A stretch of DNA of 8,786 bases. Origin: a bacterium. GTDB taxonomy: Bacteria > Desulfobacterota > Binatia > UBA12015. The notes beneath the pieces were generated by a model that was given only the letters and a program-made list of their open reading frames with translations, made no database searches and was not told where the DNA came from. Shown in pieces: positions 1 to 6,865 of this stretch (position 1 is its first letter; each line of letters starts with the position of its first letter). Both the position numbers and the translations under genes were made by a program. The DNA is taken from contig JAGWVP010000102.1 in NCBI GenBank assembly GCA_018970825.1, forward strand, positions 1-8,786, in the 5' to 3' direction.

Positions 1-13
1 CCCCCGCCGCGAC

Positions 14-20
14 CGAGGAG
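14..20 (+). promoter_or_regulatory. Ribosome binding site of the cytochrome gene
   Basis: The purine stretch CGAGGAG, with core AGGAG at 16-20, lies eight bases before the ATG at 29. This fixes the start of the cytochrome gene. Confidence 0.75.
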
Positions 21-28
21 AAGTCATC

Positions 29-529
29 ATGAAGCATCCGAACCGTTCCGACTCCCGCGCCGTCGCGCGCGGCCTCGCCGCGGCGGCACTCGTCGCGGCG
101 ATCGCGTCGCCCGCGACCGTCCGCGCGCAGGCCGCCGCCCACGATGCACATGCGCTTCCTGCGGGCCCGATCGGCGATCGGCACGAGATCATGGAGGACA
201 TGGGCCGCTCGGCGAAGGCGATCGGCGCCGCGCTCAAGGCCGGCAAGCCGGCCGAAGCGGCGGCACCCGCCGCCGACATCGCGGCCAAGGTCGACGACTT
301 CCTGAAGCTCTTTCCCGACGGCAGCGTCGGGCACGGCTCGCGCGCCAAGGCCGCGATCTGGAGCGAGCGTGCGAAGTTCGACTCGATCGGCGCGGACCTG
401 AAGGTGAAGGCGACGGCCGTGGCGGACGCGGCGAAGTCCGGCGGCGACGTGAAGGCCGCGAGCAACGCGATGTTCGGCGACTGCAAGTCCTGCCACGACC
501 AGTTCCGGGAGCCCGAGCCGGGGCAGTGA
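29..529 (+). CDS. Periplasmic class II cytochrome c (cytochrome c' / c-556 family)
   Basis: A 166-residue exported monohaem cytochrome. Residues 1-33 form a Sec signal peptide: a basic N-terminus, an Ala/Leu/Val-rich core, and a likely cut after V-R-A33. The single haem site lies at the C-terminus (C152, C155, H156, in CKSCHDQFR); the Arg four residues after the haem His is typical of the family. The remainder reads as amphipathic helices rich in Ala, Lys and Asp, as expected for the four-helix bundle, and the mature size of about 130 residues fits. Met54 and Met58 lie in the first helix, where c-556 proteins carry a Met ligand and c' proteins do not, so the spin type is open. The start is supported by AGGAG at 16-20, eight bases before ATG. 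Family role: periplasmic electron transfer or binding of small gaseous ligands. It is separated from the next gene by 153 bases with a hairpin, so a shared function is not implied. The family call is firm; the physiological partner is unknown. Confidence 0.88.
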   Translation: MKHPNRSDSRAVARGLAAAALVAAIASPATVRAQAAAHDAHALPAGPIGDRHEIMEDMGRSAKAIGAALKAGKPAEAAAPAADIAAKVDDFLKLFPDGSVGHGSRAKAAIWSERAKFDSIGADLKVKATAVADAAKSGGDVKAASNAMFGDCKSCHDQFREPEPGQ

Positions 530-682
530 GCGCCGTCGCGGGGCTGCGTGCCACGGAAAGCGGCGCGCGGCCCCGCCTGCTCTTCGCGCGCGTCCCGTGC
601 GCCGCGCTCGCTTGAAGTGCCGGGGGCCTTCCTGCAAAGGACGAAGGACCCGGGGCCGACCCCGGGCGACTCGAGCGTCTGC
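530..682. other. Gap between the cytochrome and glycosyltransferase genes
   Basis: These 153 bases are open in the glycosyltransferase frame from a GTG at 548, but they look non-coding. The would-be 45 residues resemble no part of a glycosyltransferase, and about 7 of 45 codons end in A or T, clearly more than in the gene that follows. The gap holds a direct repeat of AAGGAC (637-642 and 644-649) and, directly after it, a perfect inverted repeat at 649-666. I see no convincing -35/-10 pair here. Confidence 0.6.
649..666 (+). terminator. Perfect GC hairpin after the cytochrome gene
   Basis: CCCGGGG (649-655) and CCCCGGG (660-666) are exact reverse complements around a four-base loop, CCGA. 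It lies 120 bases after the cytochrome stop and 16 bases before the preferred glycosyltransferase ATG. There is no T tract, so a classical intrinsic terminator is not shown. It could end the cytochrome transcript, act in the 5' leader of the glycosyltransferase mRNA, or be one copy of a dispersed REP-type palindrome. Confidence 0.4.
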
Positions 683-3600
683 ATGGGCAACGACGGCCGG
701 CCGGATCGAGCGCTCGCGCGGTTCCGCGTCGGCATCGAGGTGCGCTCCCTCGACCGGGGTGGTCTCGAGGGCGTCGTCGCCCAACTCGTGCGCGGGCTGC
801 CGGCCGAAGGCGTCCTGCCGGTCGTCTTCTGCACCGAGCGCGGCGGTGCCCTCGCGGACGAGCTTCGGCGGGAGGGCGCGACCGTCGAGGTGCTGACCTC
901 GGACGATCGCGCGACCGAGATGGGCGTGCTCCTGCGCGAGCACGCGATCGACCTCCTGAACCCCCACTTCTCGACGGTCGGCACGGCGCCCGCGGCCGCG
1001 CTCGGGATCCCGGTCGTCGCGACCCTGCACAACGCCTACGCCTGGGTCGGGGCGGGCGCCTGGGACGACTTCCGCACGGCGGCGCGCGGGGTGACGGCGT
1101 GGATCGCCGTCTCCCGCTCGGTCGCGGACTTCTGCGCGCGACGCTTCGCGATCGACCCGGCGCGGATCGAGGTGATCCCGAACGGCGCCCGCTTCGGGCG
1201 CGCGCGCGACTCGATCGTCGAGCGGCGTCGCCGTCGCGAGCGCCTCGGGATCCAGGCCGAGGCCGAGCTGCTCGTGCAGGTCGGCGCGGTGTCGCGGGTG
1301 AAGTCGCAGCTCGCGCTGGTCGACGCGGTCGCGGAACTTCGCCACCGCAGGCCTTCGCTCGTCGCGTGGATCGCGGGTCCCGTCGCGGAGTCCGACTACG
1401 AGGAGACGGTGCGCCGCCGCATCGCCGAGTCCGGGCTCGACGGCCGTGTCGTGCTCGCCGGCGCGCGCGACGACGTGCACGAGATCCTCGCCGCCGCCGA
1501 CGCGTTCGTGCTGCCGAGCGTGATCGAGGGATCGAGTCTCGCCGCCCTCGAGGCGCTCGGGTCGGGCGTGCCGGTCGTGCTGACGCGCACCGGGGACGCG
1601 GTCGAGCTCCTCGGCGAGTCGCCGGCGATCCCGGGCGAGGCCGCGCCGAAGCTCGCGGGCGCGCTGCTCGACGGCCCCGTCCTCGACCCGTGGTCCGTGG
1701 ACGCCGACCGCCTGCGCGAGATCGCGGGAAGCGAGCACCCGTCTCACGCACCGGCGCTCGCGCGCGCGATCGACCAGGTCCTCGACGACCTCCCGGCCCG
1801 CCGTGCCGCGGCCGTGGCTCGGGCCGCGGAACTCGTCGCGACGCGCACGCCGGAGGCGATGTGCCGACGCACCGCGGGTTTCCTGCTGCGGGTCGGTGCG
1901 ACCGAGGCGGCCGCGCGCGCCCGCTCGCTCGCGGGCGAGCTCGAGCGCGAGCGCCGGACGATCGAGGACCTGCGCCGCAACGACGAGGAAGTTCGCGCGC
2001 TGCGCGAGCGATTCTCGGGCTTCGAGTCGCAGCTGGGCGGCGTCGCCTCCCGGCTCGGCGGCGTCGAGGCCGAGGTGCTCACGGTGTCGCGGACGGCGTC
2101 GAATACGCTCGCCACGGCGACCCGCACGCTCGACAAGCTGCGACTCAAGGCGCGGCTCGAGGGCGCGTGGCGCGGCCTCTTCGGGGGCGGTGCGCCGGCG
2201 TCGCCGGTGCCGACGCCGCGGCCGACCCGCGAGGGAGTGCCGGCGACGGCTTCCGCTCCGGCGCCCGCACCGGCCGCGGGCCCGACGGCCGCGCCGCCGA
2301 GAGGTTCGGTGCCCGCGGTCGCGCCCGGTGCGCGCCGCGAGCGCTGGCTGCTCCTCGCGGTGGTGCCCTACGACGACATCGGCGGAGCCCAGCGAAGCGC
2401 GCAACTCGCACGCGCGCTCGCCCGGCGCGGCGTGCCGGTAGGCTACGCCGCCCGCTTCCCGCGGGCCGAGTCGGTCGACCTCGGGATCCGTCCCGACGTT
2501 CCCGGGCTCGAGATCCTCCCGTGGGACGAGCAGGGGCTCGTCGACTGGGTGCGCGCGACCGACGACCGCGTGTTCGTGCTCGTGGAGGTGCCCGATCCGC
2601 AGGCGCTCGCGATCGCGCGGGCGGCGCGCGCTGCGGGTGCGCGCGTCGTCTACGACAAGGTCGACGCCTGGGAGGCGTGCTCGTGGGCGACGTGGTTCGA
2701 TCCGTCGGTCGAGCGCGCGCTGGTCGAGTCGTCGGACGACCTGGTCGCCTCGGCGAAGCTCCTCCAGCGCGGGCTCGCGTCGGCCGGGCGCCCGGTGGCG
2801 CTCGTGCCCAACGCGGTCGACCGGCGACTCTTCGATCCGGAGTCGCCGCGTGCGTGCGCGGTCCCGGCCGACCTCGAGCGCGGCGAGCGGACGCTCGTCT
2901 ACGCCGGTTCGCTCTGGGGCGACTGGTTCGACTGGGGCATCGTCGCCGGCACCGCCGCGGCCCGGCCCGCGTGGCGGATCGCGCTCGTCGGCGACCCGCC
3001 GACCGAGCCACCGCCGGGCCTGCCCGACAACGTGCGCTTCCTCGGCTTGAAGCCGCAGTCCGACCTGCCGGCCTACTACGCGGCGGCCGACGCCTGTCTC
3101 ATCCCGTTCACCCCGGGCCCGGTGGTCGACGCGGTGAGCCCGCTCAAGGTCTTCGAGTACCTCGCGATGAAACGGCCGGTCGTCGCGACGCCGATGCCCG
3201 AGCTCGCGGGGCTGCCGCACGTGTTCGCGGCGGCGGACGCGGAAGCGACCGTGGCCGCCGTCGAGCGCGCCTGCGCGACGCCGGTGCCGACCGCGGAGAT
3301 CGATGCGTTCCTCGGCCGCAACACCTGGGAGGTTCGGGCCGCGGCGCTCGCGGAGACCGTGGCCCGGCCGACGATCAGCGTGATCGTGCTCTGCTACGAC
3401 AACGAGGACGTCATCGGAAAGTGCGTCGAGTCGCTGCTGCGACACCGCGGCGACGCCGGCTACGAGATCGTCGTCGTCGACAACGGGAGCCGCGACGGCT
3501 CGGTCGAGCTGCTGCGATCGCTCGAGCGGCCGGGCGGGATCCGGCTGCTGCGCAACGTGCGCAACGGCTGCTCGTCGGGCCGCAACCTGGGCGTGCGCGA

Positions 3601-4111
3601 GACCTCGGGCGAGGTCGTGGTCTTCCTCGACAGCGACCAGTGGGCCGAGCGCGACGGCTGGCTCGACCCGGCGCTCGCGGTCCTCGAGGCCCACCGCGAC
3701 GTCGGCGCGGTGGCGTGGAACGCGGGGTGGTTCGCGCCGGGCACCGGCGGCGGCCCGATCGTCGACGACTACCCCGACCGCGCGATGGGCGGCGCGCACG
3801 CGGGACGTGCCTTCCGCGACGACGTGGCCTACCTCGCGACCTCGGGTTTCGTCGTGCCCCGTCGCGTGCTCTCGCGCACCCGCGGCTTCGACGAGTTCTA
3901 CGACCCGACCTGCTTCGAGGACACCGACCTCTCGTTCCAGGTGAAGGCCGCCGGCTACCGCATCGCCTACTGCCCGGCGATGGCGCTCGGCCACCGGCCG
4001 CACGCGACCACCGGCTCGCTCGGCTCCTACGACGCCGTGCGCGCGCGTAACGAGCGCTACTTCCTCGCGAAGTGGCGCGACTACCCGGAATACTTCTTCT
4101 CGCCGCCCTGA
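683..4111 (+). CDS. Three-domain glycosyltransferase: GT4 - coiled coil - GT4-like - GT2
   Basis: A cytoplasmic enzyme of 1142 residues from ATG 683. Domain 1 (about 14-370) is GT4-like: N-terminal Gly-rich segment, V-I-P-N-G at 164-168, and an EX7E pair, E282 and E290. Residues about 405-500 are a charged heptad-like helix, probably a coiled coil, followed by a Pro/Ala-rich linker to about 552. Domain 2 (about 554-893) is a second GT4-type fold with VPYDDIGGAQ, V-P-N-A (708-711) and SPLKVFEYLA with E825; the position eight before E825 is Ala, so the first Glu of EX7E is missing. Domain 3 (896-1142) is GT2: TISVIVLCYDN start, DSD at 983-985 for metal/nucleotide-sugar binding, and E1079-D1080 in FEDTDLSFQVKAAGYRI as the likely base region. 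It presumably adds several sugars to one polysaccharide or glycoconjugate; donors and acceptor are unknown. No Wzx, Wzy or other polysaccharide genes adjoin it. The alternative start is GTG 548 (+45 residues); I prefer 683 because domain homology begins just after it and upstream codon use is atypical. No clear ribosome binding site is seen for either. Confidence 0.85.
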   Translation: MGNDGRPDRALARFRVGIEVRSLDRGGLEGVVAQLVRGLPAEGVLPVVFCTERGGALADELRREGATVEVLTSDDRATEMGVLLREHAIDLLNPHFSTVGTAPAAALGIPVVATLHNAYAWVGAGAWDDFRTAARGVTAWIAVSRSVADFCARRFAIDPARIEVIPNGARFGRARDSIVERRRRRERLGIQAEAELLVQVGAVSRVKSQLALVDAVAELRHRRPSLVAWIAGPVAESDYEETVRRRIAESGLDGRVVLAGARDDVHEILAAADAFVLPSVIEGSSLAALEALGSGVPVVLTRTGDAVELLGESPAIPGEAAPKLAGALLDGPVLDPWSVDADRLREIAGSEHPSHAPALARAIDQVLDDLPARRAAAVARAAELVATRTPEAMCRRTAGFLLRVGATEAAARARSLAGELERERRTIEDLRRNDEEVRALRERFSGFESQLGGVASRLGGVEAEVLTVSRTASNTLATATRTLDKLRLKARLEGAWRGLFGGGAPASPVPTPRPTREGVPATASAPAPAPAAGPTAAPPRGSVPAVAPGARRERWLLLAVVPYDDIGGAQRSAQLARALARRGVPVGYAARFPRAESVDLGIRPDVPGLEILPWDEQGLVDWVRATDDRVFVLVEVPDPQALAIARAARAAGARVVYDKVDAWEACSWATWFDPSVERALVESSDDLVASAKLLQRGLASAGRPVALVPNAVDRRLFDPESPRACAVPADLERGERTLVYAGSLWGDWFDWGIVAGTAAARPAWRIALVGDPPTEPPPGLPDNVRFLGLKPQSDLPAYYAAADACLIPFTPGPVVDAVSPLKVFEYLAMKRPVVATPMPELAGLPHVFAAADAEATVAAVERACATPVPTAEIDAFLGRNTWEVRAAALAETVARPTISVIVLCYDNEDVIGKCVESLLRHRGDAGYEIVVVDNGSRDGSVELLRSLERPGGIRLLRNVRNGCSSGRNLGVRETSGEVVVFLDSDQWAERDGWLDPALAVLEAHRDVGAVAWNAGWFAPGTGGGPIVDDYPDRAMGGAHAGRAFRDDVAYLATSGFVVPRRVLSRTRGFDEFYDPTCFEDTDLSFQVKAAGYRIAYCPAMALGHRPHATTGSLGSYDAVRARNERYFLAKWRDYPEYFFSPP

Positions 4112-4154
4112 GTCGTCGCGGGGCCGCACGCCGCTCGCCGCGGCGCGCCTCGAC

Positions 4155-4180
4155 GACGGCGGCGCCGGAGCGCCGCCGTC
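4155..4180. terminator. Bidirectional hairpin between convergent genes
   Basis: GACGGCGGCGC (4155-4165) and GCGCCGCCGTC (4170-4180) are exact reverse complements, an 11-bp all-Watson-Crick stem with a CGGA loop. It sits between the ends of the + strand glycosyltransferase and the minus-strand GMC gene, so it can serve both directions. It overlaps two bases of the GMC stop codon (complement of 4179-4181), and the last stem arm is therefore part of that reading frame. No T tract follows on either strand. Confidence 0.6.
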
Positions 4181-5909
4181 AGACCGGCTTCTCGACCACG
4201 GCCTCGGGACGCGACGGGTCGACGATCGCGCCCGCCGCCCGCAGCGCGAGAGCCTGCAGCGTGAGCGTCGGGTTGTACCCGGAGCCCGTGGGCAGGACGC
4301 CGCCGTCGACCTGCCAGAGGTTGTCGAGGTCGTGGAACTTCTGCAGGCGGTCGACGACCGAGGTGCGCGGGTCGTCGCCCATGCGCGCCGTGCCGAGCAC
4401 GTGGCGGGTCCGCGGCGCGGGCTGTCCGTCGTAGCGCGGCGCGACGAAGGCGAACTGCGCCCCGGCCGCGCCGTGGAGGTCGATCAGCTTCGGGGCGTAG
4501 AAGCGGCTCGCCGCGAGCTCCATCGCGTGCGGCTGGTAGGTGATGCGCGGCACCGGCAGGCCGTCGACGTCGCGCAGGTCGGGGTCGAGGTCGACCCGGT
4601 TCGTCGGCTGCGGCGCGTCCTCTCCCTGCATCGTCATGACGGCGATGTGGGCGCCGAACGGGCTCGAGCGAAGGAAGCTCTTGAGCGAAGCACCGCGCTG
4701 CCCGGTGTCGATCAGGTAGTTCTTCGCCTCGGCGATCTTCTCGGAGTTCGTGCCGAATTCGACGATGCCGCCGAGCGGGCGATCGGGGTCGCCCGGGACG
4801 CCGCGGAAGTCGGAAAAGCCGGCGCTCACCGACTTGCCGCGCTCGCCGTGGAGGCTCTGGCGGTAGATGCCGATCGCGAGCGTCTGGAAGTGGAACATGA
4901 GGTTGCGGCCGAGTTGCCCCGAGGAGTTGCCGAGCCCGGCCCCGCCCGGGTCCGAGAGCAGGCACAGGCGAGCGGACTCGATGCCGCTCGCCGCGAGCAG
5001 CACGCGGTCGCCGGACACCGACGCCGGTCGTCCCTGCGGGTCGAGGTAGTGCACCGCGACCACTCTCCGCCCGCTCGCATCGGTCTCGAGGCGGGTCGCC
5101 TTGCACTCCGAGCGCAGCTGCACGTTGCCGGTCAAGAGAGCTGCGCGCAGAGGTGCGACCGAGCCCTTCGCGTTCACCGGGCAGCCGTAACCCGAGCAGA
5201 AGCCGCAGTCGTTGCAGGCGGGACGGCCGTCGCGCGGGATCGAGTTCACCGCGGCCGGGTAGGGAAAGGGATGGAGCCCGAGTCTCCGCGCGCCCTCCGA
5301 GAGGAGATGCGACACGTACATCGGTGCGCCGACCGGCATCGGGTAGGGACCCGAGCGCCGGGCGGCGAACGGATCGGCCCCGACCTCGCCCTGCACGCCG
5401 ACGAGACGCTCGGTCGCCGCGTAGAACGGCTCGAGCTCGTCGTAGTCGAGGGGCCAGTCGGCGAAGCTCGCGCCGGGGACGTCGCCGAGCTCCGAGCGCA
5501 TGCGGAAGTCGAACTCGGCGAAGCGCGGAGACTTCATGTCGGCAATGACCCAGCCGCCGCCGACCGTGCGAGGCAGGTCGTTCACGCTGCCGACGTATCC
5601 TCGTGGGCCGTCGGCCTCCGAGGCCCGGAAGCTCCGCGGCTCGACCCGGGCCTGCCAGGAGAAGAAGCCGCGCACGCTCGCCTTGATCTCGTCGTTCGCG
5701 AAGATCGGGCGCGGGTTGCCGGGGGCCGGGTCGTCGAGCCCGGGGAACCAGTTCGGGCCGGCTTCCAGGATGCAGACCTTGAGCCCGTTGGTCGCGAGCA
5801 CGCGGGCCGCGATCCCTCCGCCCGCGCCGCTGCCGACGATCACCGCGTCGAAGCGGTCGAGCGAGGTGTCGCCGAGCACGTGCGGGACGCGCGAGGGAAG
5901 CCGGGCCAT
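4179..5909 (-). CDS. GMC-family FAD dehydrogenase, large subunit (gluconate dehydrogenase type)
   Basis: A flavoprotein of 576 residues, a typical length for the large subunit of membrane-bound gluconate/glucose/fructose-type dehydrogenases. The FAD Rossmann motif is at the N-terminus (G26-S-G28-A-G-G31), with E49 closing it in V-C-I-L-E-A-G-P. Four cysteines, C232, C235, C238 and C243 (CNDCGFCSGYGCP), match the Cys-rich segment that binds a [3Fe-4S] cluster in some relatives. The C-terminal GMC domain holds H503 in HVLGTARMGDD and N546 in GSGYNPTLTLQ, the expected catalytic His and Asn. There is no signal peptide; export is probably by hitchhiking with the Tat-signal subunit encoded just upstream, with which it shares one base (TGATG). 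Start choice: ATG at 5909 has GGGAAGAGG (5918-5926) eight bases before it and the homology starts at once. A longer open frame to 6149 adds an Arg-rich segment overlapping the partner gene and is rejected. The substrate (sugar, polyol, alcohol or sterol) is not deducible. Confidence 0.9.
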   Translation of the reverse strand: MARLPSRVPHVLGDTSLDRFDAVIVGSGAGGGIAARVLATNGLKVCILEAGPNWFPGLDDPAPGNPRPIFANDEIKASVRGFFSWQARVEPRSFRASEADGPRGYVGSVNDLPRTVGGGWVIADMKSPRFAEFDFRMRSELGDVPGASFADWPLDYDELEPFYAATERLVGVQGEVGADPFAARRSGPYPMPVGAPMYVSHLLSEGARRLGLHPFPYPAAVNSIPRDGRPACNDCGFCSGYGCPVNAKGSVAPLRAALLTGNVQLRSECKATRLETDASGRRVVAVHYLDPQGRPASVSGDRVLLAASGIESARLCLLSDPGGAGLGNSSGQLGRNLMFHFQTLAIGIYRQSLHGERGKSVSAGFSDFRGVPGDPDRPLGGIVEFGTNSEKIAEAKNYLIDTGQRGASLKSFLRSSPFGAHIAVMTMQGEDAPQPTNRVDLDPDLRDVDGLPVPRITYQPHAMELAASRFYAPKLIDLHGAAGAQFAFVAPRYDGQPAPRTRHVLGTARMGDDPRTSVVDRLQKFHDLDNLWQVDGGVLPTGSGYNPTLTLQALALRAAGAIVDPSRPEAVVEKPV

Positions 5910-6796
5910 CAGAAAAACCTCTTCCCGCCGAGCCCGAGCACGGTCGCCTCGACGAAGCGCTCGACCTCCGGTTCGAGTCCGTCGTTCGGCAGCGCCGGGT
6001 CGAGCGACTGGTTCGGCCGGTCGGGTCGGTCGAAGACGGTGCCGGTCGCGGGATCGAAGAGCGTGTGCCCGAGCGGCTGGCTGTCGCCGTCCCAGTGGAA
6101 GTCGCGCCAGGCGATCCCGCCGCGGTTGCCACCGTACTCGGGTGCGCACAGCAGGCCCTCGGCGAGGTGGTTCAGCACCGCCAGGCGGAAGTCCCCGTCG
6201 CTCGCGTCGAAGACGGCGAGCCTCGCCGGCTCGTCGAGCGAAGCGAGGTCCGCAGCCCCGCGCTCGCGGGCGAGCCGGTCGAGGTCGGCGAGACCGGCCC
6301 GGTAGATCGCGCGCAGGCCCCGGGCCGTCGGCACGATCGGCGCGTTGATCGAGCCGTTCTCGACGGCATCGGAGCCGAGGAGCTCGATGCGCGCCGCGAT
6401 CTCCTGCAGTCGCGACGGCACGACGACCTCGACGAAGTCGTCGTCGGGGAACTCGGAGCCCGCTTCGCCGGTGCGCGGGTCGGGCCAGGGCTCGCGTCCG
6501 CTGAACGGGCCGCCCCGCAGCAGGTCGGGCAACGGTCCGTCGAGCGAGGCGAGCAGGCGGTCGACGTAGTCGACCGCGCCCGCGCCGACCGCGCCGACCG
6601 TGTCGTCCTCGGGCACGACGGCCGCGGCGAGCGCGGTGAGCGTCGCGCGCTCCGCGTCGTCGAGGAACGAGCGGACGGGGAGAGGCCCCGGCCCGCTCGA
6701 GGTCGTGCCGCAGCCCGCGAGCGACGGCGCCCAGAGGGCGAGTCCTCCCGCGCCGGCGGCCTTCAGGAACTCCCTGCGTCGGATGCGGATGCGCAT
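5909..6796 (-). CDS. Tat-exported lipoprotein, gluconate 2-dehydrogenase subunit 3 family
   Basis: A 295-residue small subunit of a periplasmic flavin dehydrogenase. The N-terminus has a twin-arginine signal (R7-R8-E-F-L-K), a hydrophobic stretch (A13-A23) and a lipobox L26-A-G-C29, so the mature protein should be lipid-anchored at Cys29 after Tat export. The mature part carries family-like features: FLDDAERATLTALAAAVVPED near residues 44-64, and C-terminal segments with Trp, His and Tyr such as APEYGGNRGGIAWRDFHW. In this family the protein acts as chaperone and export partner of the GMC flavoprotein subunit, which is encoded immediately downstream with a one-base overlap. The usual third subunit, a multihaem cytochrome c that passes electrons to quinone, is absent beside the pair. 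A TTGACA / TAGACG promoter lies so close upstream that the mRNA may have no leader; an AAGG at 6801-6804 is the only ribosome-site-like sequence. Confidence 0.87.
   Translation of the reverse strand: MRIRIRRREFLKAAGAGGLALWAPSLAGCGTTSSGPGPLPVRSFLDDAERATLTALAAAVVPEDDTVGAVGAGAVDYVDRLLASLDGPLPDLLRGGPFSGREPWPDPRTGEAGSEFPDDDFVEVVVPSRLQEIAARIELLGSDAVENGSINAPIVPTARGLRAIYRAGLADLDRLARERGAADLASLDEPARLAVFDASDGDFRLAVLNHLAEGLLCAPEYGGNRGGIAWRDFHWDGDSQPLGHTLFDPATGTVFDRPDRPNQSLDPALPNDGLEPEVERFVEATVLGLGGKRFF
5918..5926 (-). promoter_or_regulatory. Ribosome binding site deciding the GMC gene start
   Basis: On the minus strand GGGAAGAGG ends eight bases before the ATG at 5909. It lies inside the last codons of the subunit 3 gene. 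Together with the TGATG stop-start overlap it points to coupled translation and to 5909 as the true start. Confidence 0.7.
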
Positions 6797-6804
6797 GACG
6801 CCTT

Positions 6805-6834
6805 CGTCTAGGGGCGAGCGCGGACGCCTGTCAA
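6805..6834 (-). promoter_or_regulatory. Probable housekeeping-sigma promoter of the dehydrogenase pair
   Basis: On the minus strand a perfect -35 hexamer TTGACA (6829-6834) is followed after 18 bases by TAGACG (6805-6810), which resembles the TAGRNT-type -10 boxes of high-GC bacteria. The -10 box ends eight bases before the ATG at 6796, so transcription would start at or just before the start codon. The -35 is part of a 14-nt motif (6821-6834) repeated upstream of the hydratase gene. Confidence 0.5.
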
Positions 6835-6865
6835 CGCGGCCCGGGACGTGAGCCGCACCCCGTGG

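Noticed and set aside
612..640. TTGAAG at 612-617 as the -35 of a glycosyltransferase promoter
   Set aside because: At 17 bases downstream the sequence is CAAAGG, with no acceptable -10 box at neighbouring spacings.
548..682. N-terminal extension of the glycosyltransferase from GTG 548 (45 residues)
   Set aside because: There is no ribosome site, no similarity to the GT4 N-terminus, more A/T-ending codons than the rest of the gene, and a perfect hairpin inside. ATG 683 fits better, though it too lacks a clear ribosome site.
234..1751. 505-codon open frame on the minus strand opposite the cytochrome and glycosyltransferase genes
   Set aside because: Arg/Pro/Ser-rich low-complexity translation typical of the antisense of GC-rich coding DNA. 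It covers parts of two well-supported genes and the gap between them.
1099..4050. 983-codon open frame on the + strand inside the glycosyltransferase gene
   Set aside because: Shifted-frame shadow: almost entirely Arg, Ala, Gly and Pro, with no domain motifs. The other frame carries three complete domains.
4081..6132. 683-codon minus-strand open frame overlapping the GMC gene
   Set aside because: Arg/Pro-rich shadow of the GMC frame; no FAD or other motif is readable in it.
5910..6149. Longer GMC protein starting at 6149
   Set aside because: The extra 80 residues are Arg-rich and overlap the subunit 3 gene. ATG 5909 has a ribosome site, a TGATG overlap and immediate FAD-domain homology.
4332..6305. 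657-codon + strand open frame opposite the GMC and subunit 3 genes
   Set aside because: Low-complexity Arg/Val/Ala/Glu translation, an antisense shadow of high-GC3 genes.
29..6796. The class II cytochrome as the electron-accepting third subunit of the GMC dehydrogenase
   Set aside because: Family members use a multihaem membrane cytochrome encoded beside them. Here the cytochrome is class II, monohaem, on the opposite strand and more than 3.6 kb away.
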